Shown here piece by piece: positions 1 through 11,260 of a DNA stretch of 64,000 nucleotides (position 1 is its first letter; each line of letters starts with the position of its first letter). Both the position numbers and the translations under genes were made by a program. Source of the DNA: Marsupella aquatica (Eukaryota; Marchantiophyta); contig OZ316893.1 in the NCBI GenBank assembly GCA_973895155.1, forward strand, positions 19,654,001 through 19,718,000. The letters run 5' to 3'. The notes under the pieces were generated by a model. The model had not been told where the DNA came from and searched no databases. It worked only from the letters and a program-made list of their open reading frames with translations.

Positions 1-2974
1 ATGTCTTGTAGTGACCATGACTTTCTAGGAGTTTTCGCATTGGGATGTCTGATTAGTACTACTCTGTCTCATACGTTTCATTGCAATGGAGTGGAATGTA
101 ACTCAAGTCCTGAAATATGCTCGATTGTCTCGATCCACCCAGCACTCAGCTTTGACTTCACTTTGGAATATTACTCGCTGATATATACACCAAACTTCGA
201 CCAAACTCGTTAACTTTAGACGGGAGCTAGCTGGACAACATTTGCACAACTATAATTTGAAAGCTGAAAGCAATAATGGAAAGGCAGCTGCCTGCAAAGA
301 TTGGCACCGGGCCGCCTACCCGGCTGGCTGGTGTGGACTACTTTGAATACTTGATTCAAGCTATTCCTCGACATGTTATTCGGACGGTCCATGAAACCAG
401 TCTTGAAAGCTATTTGCATGATCCTTGTCAAGACAGTGCGTGCTGCCAGGTCAGCCAGCGATGCACGCACAGACCAATCAGAAAAAGAGGACGTAGGAAC
501 TGGGAGAGCGATGGACTCGTGTATTGAATCTTGTGATAGCTACGGTCTAGTGCATGCTTGCCCAAACCCAGCTCTTTGCTGAAGTGTTTCTCAATGACAG
601 ATCGTCCATACGCACCGTTGTACAGTCAGTAGTTCGATCGAAATCAAGAGGATGCTAGTAGTTAACGTCTCCAACTTGACACAATAACCTGGAAAGCGCA
701 TCTTGGATGTTTTAGCCGTGTTTTGGCCCTTGGGGCGCCACAAAGGCCATCATGCATGTTTTGCTAGGTACTGGCCTATCCGGACATTGATTTGAGAGCT
801 TTCAAAACATATAAATGGTGAAAATTACTTATTAATTTACTCAGTTTTGCAATGTAATTTAAATTAAGAGGGCCTCAGAATGAATATTCATGGAATATAC
901 ATTTCTAAGTGGACAGTTGATTGTAAGGATCGATCTGAGATGCTCTGACTAGGGACACATGCAAAAAGATCATTGGGCAAGACGCATGATCGTTCAAAGT
1001 AAATGTCAATCGGATACTGTGTACCACCAATTGGAAACTCGTCAGTTAACCGTTGCCAGTACTTAGGCTGCTATGGGTTATCAAAGCGGTACTCTGTGTG
1101 TGAGGTCTAGCTTTGCGCCCGTCTACATTTGACTCTAAAGGTTGAATTGAAAATCACTTCGATAGTTGACAATGACATTGCGCTATTGAAGACACTATAA
1201 GTTTTCTACCTAAATAATGTAATGAAACAAAATAATACTGGCTCTAGTAGTACAATGTCTCCATCTACTGGGGCATGGTAAGTACGTAAGGCCTGTATTG
1301 TAATGTGGACAAGAGATCAGGGGTTTAATTGGCACGGCCTTCGTAGCCCTCGAAAGGAGCAATTGCCAATGAAAGCAAGGACACGGCGAAAGAGAAAAAG
1401 AAAAGGTGAGGGTCTGCCTGAAATCTTCGAGTACAGTATTGTACTGCAGTCCTCAGACTGTAAATAGACAGGCCCGGGTGGTCCCTTCGCTGCGAATAGT
1501 GCATAGAAGGTACCCACTGAAAGCTGCGTGTGATTATGTAAGCCCTGGAACAGTATCACTCACATGTTCCAAGTTGAAAGCTAGCTTCAGATTTTCCGTG
1601 TGCCACGTTCTTGGAGTTTGGAACCAGTTGACTTTACAAGGGGGTAGTTTCTCTTTAGGTAGTAGCTCTTTGACGCCTTGTGTTAATTATACATGGCTCA
1701 CCACTGGGCAGGGTCAAATAACAGAAATCAAGCTAGGAAGGACCGTGCTGCCGACTCGGACATTCTTCATTTGCTCTTTGAAATCACTTAGTCTTCATCT
1801 GGTGGAAATCAAGCACGATAACAGGTTTAGGAAAGACGTTGCAGCACGAAGATCGGAATAGAAATATTCCTCCAGCGAAGTGCCTCTAACCGTAATGTAT
1901 GTTATCGGCATCAGACGAATCAGTAAAAGATTGGATCAGTCCAAGCGACAACCACCCACACTTCCTATTTAGATGGATTACAGTTTTTTCCCACCACTGA
2001 ACTTGCCATCAACAGCTCGCTATGAATTGATGGACTAGCTTAATCATTTCTTGGTGTCGATCTAGACTGATGGTCCAGTGTATTCGTTTCCTAAAGTTTT
2101 CAAACTGAGACGTACGTACAAACTGATCGAGGCACGAACATTCGTTACACGGAAATCAACCATTTCTTCGAGTCCACATGATGACGTACTATTCTACTAA
2201 CACAGCTGAATTGAATTTTCTTCAAGGGTCGTTGAATTGATGGATCTACGACCTACCAAAACCAATTACAATCGTAGGCATGCTGATCGAGTACGTACAG
2301 ATGACGTTCCGTAGCGCTCATCGGCGTTCATCGACGACGAGTTTGGAAATTGGGAAGAAGGCACTGTAATCTCAGATTGTCATATTATCATGTCCACTGA
2401 TTATCATATGTTTCTGTCCTGTACAATTACACATACGGTTCTCTACGATGAGGTCCATACGGAATCGTAGGAAGCCCTAGGGAAGGTAAGTGGGTACGGA
2501 CCGTCAGATACTTGCACCACCCACGAGATAACGACTCTCATCACGCGGGAACATATTCACTCTTTACAGTAAGCAAGCAAGTCAGGCTAGGACGTAATGC
2601 TACGGCCAAGGTCCCTTGGAACAAACTATTAACGGTAATGTTTAGTGGCCTTTTTGGGCTTATCAATCTCCAAAATTAAGGACGGTCTTGTATGTGCAAG
2701 AGTCCTCACAAAAGCAGCCCTTACCAGTCCAAAATAGCCCTTACCAATCCAAAATTGTAGTGAAAGAGTGAGATCTCAAATGTGCACATAATCAGGGAAG
2801 GGCTAGTGTGCAGCCCACACTCATTTGCATTTCTTTGTTTACCCTGCCTTTTTGTCTTTTTTTTGCCTTACAAAAGTCGGGAAGGCAATTAGGGCTGAGA
2901 ACTTTCCAGCCCTTGCCATTGGGACTCCTTAAATATAGCAGTCAGGACTGGGTCTGGAGGGGGGAATGGCACAA

Positions 2975-3195
2975 AACACTCAAACCACACCTGCCCCTAT
3001 AAAGGACTACGGGAAACCTGTAGCTCTCATTCTAAGGAGTAGAAGTTTAGAAATGGGCTTTGAGCTCCACAAAAGGTGCTGGCTGCAAAATCTTTTTTTG
3101 GCAAGTACTCCACAAAACGTGCTAGTGTTCACCCTTTTATGGTGAGTAGTGAGACATAGAATGAGGCTTTTACAGTGGCAGGTGTGGTTCAATTA
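2975..3195. repeat. MITE-like imperfect inverted repeat
   Basis: The left end carries AACCACACCTGCC and the right end its exact complement GGCAGGTGTGGTT. The arms continue inward with mismatches; both, read inward, contain CTCATTCTA followed by G. The roughly 220-bp non-coding element with terminal inverted repeats resembles a MITE, but no clear target-site duplication is visible, so the boundaries are approximate. A chance palindrome is unlikely at this length, but the class is uncertain. Confidence 0.4.
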
Positions 3196-5244
3196 GTCCA
3201 AAGTTGCAGCCTGGTTATTTAAAGGGCCTGGTTTTTCAAGACCCTAAGGGTGGTTAACTAAGTTGCCAGTTCTGGGTTATGGTAAGGTCCAAAGTTAACA
3301 GCAGTTTAACTTATGAGTTATGGGTTACCTCCAAGACTCATAACTCATTGGTATTGGTATTGAAGTTCATAACAATACCAATAGAGGGTTTCAAGCCTCA
3401 AATTTTCATGGACCTTAACTTAGTAGTTAAAGGTTAATAACAAAAAATTAGTGTACTACCAAATTCATGATCCAACTGCTTTCCATAAAGATCAATGCAG
3501 AGGCTACTGAAATCAAAAACCAAGAAAAACTCTTTACATAACCCTGTGAAAAAACTATGGACATTATTATGGCCAAAAGCCATCCTCCGTAACTATGAAG
3601 CTTTGCATCTTAATGGTTTGCAATATTTTGTTCGTATTTGCTACACACAGTCCAGAAGACACGACTGTAAGGACTTTGTAGGCTGGATCTATGACAAGAA
3701 TAGTTCTGGCTGCCGTATAATTGCTCCCTGAATGGCTGAATTGCTCGATTGGGGAATGAAGTAGACATCCAAATTTAATTAATGGCCGGGTTTGTTGTGC
3801 CACTAACGTCACAGGGAAACTAGAATTTGCTGGCGAGATGTTTAATTAAACCAACCTGCCAAAAGGGTTACCACCAGGACCAGTCTGTAAGTTATTAAAG
3901 AAAGTGCCCACATGAGACCTTGTTTTCTTATCCTCTCCTTCCCTTCCTCGGTACTCTCTACTGTAGCTTGCCTCTTGTTGCTGCATGATTTTAGGAATTT
4001 TGGATTATTTTACAACATTGCCATTGCTTTTTGGGGCTAAATCCAAACTTTGCCATTTTGATTTCAATTACCAGATTGGCACATTTTTTGTTTGTCAGTT
4101 AACTAAACCACGTACCTCAGGTTAAGACTACAGTGTGATCCAATAAATCACATCCTCAATCTAAACCCTCCCTCTCTCACTAACTTGTGGGTGGGTTGCT
4201 TTGCCACTAGGCTGCCCTGCTGTCCCACACTGCTGGACCCCTATTAATATTGGGATTCATTGATATTGTATCAAATCAAATTGGTACCAACCGAGAATTA
4301 GCTTGAACAGGAAAGCTCATTCAATTCTCTAAACGAGAGTTATGACGGGTTTGCAGAGGTTGAGTGTATTTGCAAATTTGACTGTGCAAATTTGAACCGA
4401 AACACAGGAAACGCAATGGCAATGGACCCTTGGTTGTTTATTTTGGGAAGGATCGATCTGTCAAATCAAATTAGAATCAAGATGATTAAATTCTCTGACT
4501 TTTAAAAGAGATATCGTGAGTCTTTAGACATTGAGCATTCCTTTGAGACATGTTGTTTGCAAATTCAGGCAAAAACCCAAGAACACGCACAGGGGAGGGC
4601 AAAAGGCCAGGCAAACCGCCCCTCCACTCAAGTGAGGGAAAATTAGGCCAAGGGTAGCTAGGTTAAGGTGAGGATACTGTGATTATGTGAGTCCTAACCA
4701 AAGGTGGTTAGATAAGCTTACAAACGAAAAGGAGGTATTAAGTCTCATAATTAAAGGAAAAAATTAAAGATGGCAAAGTTATTTAAAAAAAAAAACATGG
4801 CCATGTAGTAAATCCGAGTTTAAGGCAACTAATAATAGTTGGGTCTCGTGAGTATAGTTACTTCGAATCTCTGGTGACACGGGTCATTTAAAAGTATAGG
4901 TAATCAGTAAGTCTCTCTAGAAACCAGGAGATACTGTCCAGATACTGGCTTACCAAGACTATTTTTTCTAATTATTGTAACTTCTAGACTGACCAGAAGT
5001 GTAGAATCCTACACAAGGTGTCTACCACAAGTTAAACGACGAGTTCTCATGTACTGTGACTGGGGTTGTTCTAGACAGCACTCATTTCATTTCATAAATT
5101 ATATAATCATATATGCAAAACACAACATACTATTTTGAGTATCAATGTCACCTCATTAGTTCACTATATGGCATAATCTGAGCATCATCTACTCTCTAAA
5201 ACATAGTTCTCACGAAAGTTAAGCTGGACCAAGGGATGCCCATC

Positions 5245-5845
5245 CCTGTGTACTGTGACACATATTGCTTCATTTCACATGCAAATATTCACTCTGATTG
5301 ACTAGCTTTGGAAGGATGCTTCATTTTTAAGGATGCCCCAAGTAATTTTTCCAGGTGCCCTGACCAACTGTAAAATGCGAGTTTAAATTTTGCATTTATT
5401 TAAGCAACTTTCAAATCTTCACTAAGCTCAAATGTTTCCAGCCTCTTTTCTGATGTCAGTCCATTACCTGACACACTTTACATTTTTTTAAGATGATTTG
5501 CTCCATTGCCAAAGAGTGGTAAATGGTTGAATCTTACAAACTATCTGTAAGTGGATGCCCTGAGTAATTTGGGCACAAGCAACCTGGCACCTTGGGGAAG
5601 GCTTCACTTTTGTTGAGGACACCCTCAGTAATTTGTGCATGAGCCTCAACTTACCACCACATTATCTAATGGAAATCAGGTGCAAACAGTCAGTAGCCCA
5701 TTTACAGGACACATTTTGGTCAAAACTCTAAAGTGTGCTATTAGAATATTTCTAGATGTTTTGAGTCAGTCCATCCCAGCTTTGAAAATACATGGGGGCT
5801 TCACAGCAAACCCCTGGGTCCATCCAGGGTTAACATGCTAGTTCT
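5245..5845. repeat. Dispersed repeat family, copy 1
   Basis: This non-coding segment is collinear with copies near 32,590-33,000 and 51,090-51,700. Shared landmarks in order are a TACTGTGACACA start, a TTTTTCCAGGTG block, GATGTC..TCCA..TATTACCTGACA, TTTGTGCATGAG, and a GAGTCAGTCCATCCCA block near the right end. No coding capacity or clear termini are visible, so it is an unclassified ancient transposon remnant. Confidence 0.6.
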
Positions 5846-7085
5846 TGGTGACATTCTTACTTCACAAAAATCGAAAAATAGTTCAAAGTTTTTAAGTAAT
5901 CACCAGGGCCTGTTTCGTCTAAATTGATGCAGTAAGTCACAAAGCTAGTCTCCGAGCTTATATAGTCTCCTTCTGTTTGCAGGGCCTGCTTACCACTAGT
6001 TGTAGATTATCCTTTGTCCAACAGGGTGCCCAGTGGTATCGATTGATCACATGGAGAGACCAATGCTTCGAAAATTCTTCATAAATTGAGCACATACAAA
6101 TTCTTTAATTTAGACATGAAGAGGGGAGACTTCTGGAGACAAAACTCGAACATTCGATCAGCTGTCTACTCAAGATCGCATTGTGGCTCTAGCCTAAGAT
6201 AAGCAGAGTTGTATACGGTATTGAACCTAGCAAAAAACTTTTCGTTGATTACCCAAGCGATATATCCATGACATCACAGAATTCATTTGATTATTAGCTG
6301 TCAAAAGAGATGTGAGATTGAAGTGCATTTGGGTCTCAAAACATTGGAGAGTGATTTTCTAGAATCACAGTTACTACAGTATGGTAGCTCCCAACGTCCA
6401 CAAATTCTACAAGGGAAAAAAGATAACTCCATTCTTCATACCGGGACAAAGCCAGTTTTTCCTGTGACAATTTTGTCATAGAAATTCCTCGACCCAGAAC
6501 CCCCAACATCGTGAAGCTCACTGGATGTCCAAACAAGAATCGAATAAGCAATCCTCAAAGTGAGCAATTGGGTGTCCGAGGAGATCAAATACTGGTACTG
6601 AAACCAAGTGAAAATACGAGTTATCCAATTGAGCATGGTGATCAATGACAACATAAGATCAATTATGTGTGTGCAGGATCTGTGGCAGGATTCAACATTG
6701 TGTGCGGTTTTCAGCCCAAATAGAACAAATTGTATGCCTCAATTAATCCAATCATGATGGGACCGATCTGTACGTGATACCCGTCGCCTGCCAGCCCCCA
6801 TATCCTCATGACAAAACTCACACTGTATGGACTGAAGCACAGATAACTCATCAATTAGTAGTGCTAAACAAATTCTTCATATTCAAATCTAAAGGTGGTC
6901 GATCTTGTAAGGTTATGTCCACATCCTTTCACGCAATAACGTTTAATGCCTGTGTTTTGAGTAGATACATTTTGAGAAAACCCAATGGCGCTTACGTTTA
7001 TCGATGGACTGGAAGTAGTCTTCCTCCTCAACCTCGTTCTCCCGCTCCACTTTCTCTGTCGTGGATTTAGTTGATGCCACTCGAA

Positions 7086-7131
7086 TTTTAGGCAAAGATA
7101 GGTGCAATCTTTGTGCAATCTTTGCCTAAAA
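7086..7131. repeat. Perfect 14-bp inverted repeat with 18-nt loop
   Basis: TTTTAGGCAAAGAT at 7086-7099 is the exact reverse complement of ATCTTTGCCTAAAA at 7118-7131. The loop contains a partial copy of the right arm (GCAATCTTTG). It could fold as a hairpin in DNA or RNA. No adjacent gene is recognised. Confidence 0.8.
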
Positions 7132-8227
7132 AATATCGCTAATCTTTACAAAGGAACTTTTGCTCGCTGCCAGAAATTAAAGATTATGAAGGAATCTTAC
7201 ACTTGAGCATCGCCTGCCATTTTGGGGGAAGTACGTTTGCGAAGTTGCGCGCACAGCACGAGGCTGAGTCATCCTGGATTCCGTCCTTCCACAAGTACAT
7301 GATTTACATCACAGCCAGGTGGCACAGAATATGCACATTCTCTGCGGTAACGAGTACTCGAAGCAGACAGTTCTCCTAAGCGAGTTCGCACATTGCCGGT
7401 GTGTCCACTCATGGCTCGGCAAAACAACAAATTGATTGGTCGTGAGCAGCAGCCATAACAAATTGCGTTGAGATAGAGTACACAATTTATCCTCACATAA
7501 TGTTGCAAGCTTTGTTTGCGCCTAGCGAGAAAATCATACTTACATGTTTAGTCACACCGCAAAGAATGGGATCGTGTAATGAATGATGTTTATCAAGAGT
7601 GTTTAGCTCCAAGTCGCCTTTAAGCATGGAAACAAAATCAAAGAATCGCGAGGTCTGAAAACTGAGTCTACGCCTGCATTCGAGATCTGTAAGGAACGTG
7701 CTACGCATGCTTTGAGACAGATCTCAAAGATCGAATCGAGGCAACGGACTGGAGAGGATTGCTGCATGCATTCAAATTTGAGTTCACTGAATGCTCGAAA
7801 ATGCAATTCAAGTAGCACATTCAAGATCACTCAATGCTCGAAAAGCCCGTGTACAGACAGAGCGTATGTACTCAAAGCTAAGGTTTCTATGACAAAATGC
7901 AAATGTAGTAGCAAACGAACACGAGACAGAGCATTCGTAGGGATAAGAAAATGCTTCGACCTGGTTGCGAACGACTTGAACGAACGAGACACAGTGCTAA
8001 ATTCACAGAGCTGTGAGTGCTGCGCGGAGATTTAATAGCGAAATGCTGCAATCTACCTACTGTGAAACTGTAGTTGCGACCCAATTGACGAATCAAACGA
8101 GCGCTCCCAAAGACGGGTGGGAGAAGGAGAGAGCACAACGACACGTAATGCTCCTGCACAACTAAACAACGAGAGGCACAGACGCGCTCTGTTTCGGCAT
8201 CGCCAGTGCATCGCCAGTGCTTTACAG

Positions 8228-8455
8228 GTCAATGATCTCTAAACCCAAAATGTAGCACATCGTTGGGAGGCCTAGAAATCTTTTGGAGGCCTTGAAATTG
8301 AGAAAGCCCTTTATCTGTCAATGATCTCTAAACCCAAAACATAGCACATCTTTTGGAGGCCTTGAAATTAAGAAAGCCGTTTATCTGTCAATGATCTCTA
8401 AACCCAAAACATAGCACATCTTTTGGAGGCCTAGAAATCAAAAGAGCCTCAAATT
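8228..8455. repeat. Tandem repeat, about three units of 70-89 bp
   Basis: Units begin with GTCAATGATCTCTAAACCC at 8228, 8317 and 8387 and share AGCACATC and GGAGGCC blocks. The second and third units are nearly identical and the first carries an extra segment. No coding content is seen. Confidence 0.85.
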
Positions 8456-8508
8456 GTCCAAAGTGATATGCTGTCATACCTAGCTTGAGAATGTCAAGCA
8501 TATACAGA

Positions 8509-8626
8509 ATCTTGTGACATGTGATGGAATATGTTGCCTTAGATGAGAATAGAGATCTTGTGACATGTGATGGAATATGTTGCCTTAGAAGAGGAATAGA
8601 GATCTTGTGACATGTGATGGAATAGA
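8509..8626. repeat. Tandem repeat, three units of 46-47 bp
   Basis: ATCTTGTGACATGTGATGGA recurs at 8509, 8555 and 8602, followed in the first two units by ATATGTTGCCTTAGA. It lies directly after the 70-89 bp array, so two unrelated arrays are adjacent here. Confidence 0.85.
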
Positions 8627-8639
8627 GGTAGCCACAAAG

Positions 8640-9900
8640 GTGTCTTGCCTGGCAGCCATTTCTATCAACTATGGAGGTCAGGGTTGTGATAATGTAAGTT
8701 GGCTGCCATTTATTTAGGGATAAGGGCCATTGCTGCGAAGGCATCCATTGGAAATCAGCCCCTAAATGCTCTTTTTTGAGGTTACCTACTCATTCTAACC
8801 CTCTTGCTGGAATTGCTCTTAGTGCCCAGATCTTGCTTTGCTCCGCCCCGCCCCCTCAATAGTCCGGATAGGTATGTGTATAAGATTAAGGTTGCAAAGG
8901 TCCCTTGCACAAAGTATATCATACAGCCATGATTTGAATTCATGCACTTAACTGGAACAAATCATCCAAATTTTTGTGTTGGCCTAACTGCATTCGCTTT
9001 TTTGGGGTTCAGATCTTCACTGATCATAATCTCTTTGGGGGAGCCTATGTGCACATTTATTAATTTTGACCAAAGCATCGAAATAACATATACTCCCACA
9101 ATTCGTGGAGACTAAACCCTGGGCACCCTAATTCTTGATGGGGAATTACATGTCCTGCCTTTCACACTCACCAAAACTGGCAGTCAGGTTCAAACGATGA
9201 GAATCCCTGAAGCATCAAGTGTACTCACCAGAGCAGCTGCAGAGATGTTTGATTGAAAAAAGAGCCAATAGCAGCTATCAATCAGTCTTGGCATGCTTTG
9301 TCCCGCTAGCTTGTGGACCTAAGGACTGCGAGCCTCTGGAGTGAGAGACACTGGCTATACAGTCTGGGGTGTGCAGACCAGGCACTCTGGGGGTTCCATA
9401 ATGGGCAACCTCAATAAGTGTGATACATCTATAGATGATTCAAATGGTTATCTGGTGCCATCACCTTCTCATAAATAAATCGAAAATAGATGAATAATTC
9501 AAATCATTATTGGCAAGTGCAATATAAATAAACTCTTGCACTTTAAAACAAAAGTATTGTTGAACTCTTATTTTGCAAAAATTGTCTTCTTCGCAGAAGA
9601 TTATTGCACTATGTGGGTCTTGAAGAAAGCTGCAGTTTCATATCTTACCCTTCTTGTTAAACAAAGACGCTTGCCTATAATGCAGAATATCATTTATCAA
9701 GCAAACTTGCACTTACAGGGAAGCTACAATTTCAAAAACTGTTTTTGATTTGATCGACACTCGGTAAGATACATGGGACCATCCAAGGACTTAAATGGCT
9801 TTTTTTGGTTCCAAATCCTTATACTGGGTTAGTGTTGTACAAAAATTGTGTGCACTTACTGGGAAAACAATTATCAAGTTAAGATTGTTGTTACACACAA
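8640..9900. other. Intergenic spacer, nothing recognised
   Basis: No gene or structured element is supported. Near its right end isolated copies of the TTGCACTT motif begin (about 9535 and 9708), foreshadowing the minisatellite that follows. Confidence 0.6.
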
Positions 9901-9910
9901 ATCCTTCCAC

Positions 9911-10440
9911 CCTTGCACTTATGGCAGAATTTCCTTTCAATGTTGTGCTCTTGCACTTATGGTGGAATTTCAGATATCAAGGTTGCACTCTTAGACTTAC
10001 AGCGGAATTTCATTGCAAGGTAAGTTGCACTCTTGCACTTATGGTGGAATTTCATTTAGGAAGGTTGCACTTTTGAAATTATGGCAGAATTTCATTTCAA
10101 GGTTCCTCTCTTGCACTTATGGTGGAACTTCATTTCAAGGTTCCATCTTGCACTTATGGTGGACTTTGATTTTTCAAGGTCGCACTTACATTCTTCAAAG
10201 GTTTGCACTTACAGGGAAGGCAAAATTTATTAATTAACAGTGTTGGACAAAAAATTCTTGCACTTATCGAAAAGCCACAATTTCCATGTTAACATTGTTG
10301 TTACATACACTTCTTCCACTCTTGCACTTATGTTGGAATTCCACTTATCAAGGTTGCACTCTTGCACTTATGTTGGAATTCCACTTATCAAGGTTGCACT
10401 CTTGCACTTACGGTGGAGTTGCATTTATCAAGGGTGCACT
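9911..10440 (+). repeat. Minisatellite of ~40-bp units with TTGCACTTA core
   Basis: About ten degenerate units of roughly 40 bp follow the pattern TTGCACTTATGGTGGAATTT, then a variable ATCAAGGTTGCACTC stretch. Seven run consecutively from 9911 to about 10,185. Isolated TTGCACTTA copies follow, and three more units lie at about 10,319-10,440. The array ends about 820 bp before the ILP1 start codon. The open frames across it are products of the repeat, not genes. Confidence 0.9.
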
Positions 10441-10499
10441 TACTGCTGTAAGATTGGAACATTTGAACGCTGTTCGATTGCTTCTGGAGTACAGTAGTG

Positions 10500-11260
10500 T
10501 TTGACCCACGTCCCGTCTCGTCCTCTGCTCTCGCTCTCCTCTTTTCCGCGCAACCCAACTTCGCAAGCTCGAGCAATCGAGCGATCGAGCGATCAACACC
10601 GAGCTCGAAACCAAATTCGACTCCCGTGCTCGGCTCTGCGATTGCTCTATTCAATTCATCGACGATTTGGTGCTCGCCAGCAACTTTCGTTAGAGGAGTT
10701 CATCGATCCCTCTCGCGAAGAGAGGAGTTCATCGGTCTCAGGGCGAGCGAGACAGAGCGAGAGAAAGACATGCTTGTGGGGTGAATGCGTGTGCCATTCT
10801 TTAGTCCTGCTCACGGCAATGAGGTGTGATTCCGTTCTCTCTTTGTGCTTCGTGTGATGTTTGTATCCGTCATTGTGAATTGTGAAGAATTTTCGTTCAT
10901 CATGTTTGTGTCGCACCCCTGCTCGAGTGGGAGCGCAGCATCCCAGCGCTGCTGTTTTTCAGCTTGGAACTTGAGCAATAGGATGTGGTCCCTCTGCCCT
11001 TGAGAGGATTGCCATGTTGACGACTGTTTCTTTCGTCTGCTTGTTCCACTTTGCGTTGGTGCCAGACTTTCGTGATATTTTCGTGGGCTAGAGCATGCCG
11101 TATCTATCGTCTTCTCGGCCTCCTGCTTGCGCCATCGTCTTCTGCTCTAAGGACGTAGAGGACAAGTTATCTGGCTCGATATGAGATTCGGGACGATGCC
11201 GTGAACGAGGAATGCGTAGGGTTTGGAGCCCTGAGGAATATACACCTTGAAGTCAGCGAA
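10500..11260 (+). promoter_or_regulatory. Probable promoter and 5' UTR of the ILP1-like gene
   Basis: Base composition shifts at about 10,500 to a GC-richer, CT-rich and CpG-containing stretch, including GAGCAATCGAGCGATCGAGC near 10,570. It runs to the start codon at 11,261. An in-frame stop at 11,156 and no in-frame ATG between it and 11,261 fix the start. The transcription start is not visible; a CT-rich leader is an inference from composition. Confidence 0.5.

Larger units (their letters stand above)
1..8227. other. Intergenic region without a recognised gene
   Basis: No open stretch here gives a recognisable protein on either strand, and the longest frames (about 150 codons near 1406-1861) resemble no family I know. 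The region is AT-rich with scattered low-complexity tracts. It contains an imperfect inverted repeat at about 2975-3195, a member of a dispersed repeat family at about 5245-5845, and a perfect 14-bp inverted repeat at 7086-7131, each listed separately. A diverged gene or non-coding RNA cannot be excluded by eye. Confidence 0.6.

Noticed and set aside
1406-1861. 151-codon plus-strand frame
   Set aside because: No recognisable domain, non-ATG opening and an open frame on the opposite strand; most likely chance.
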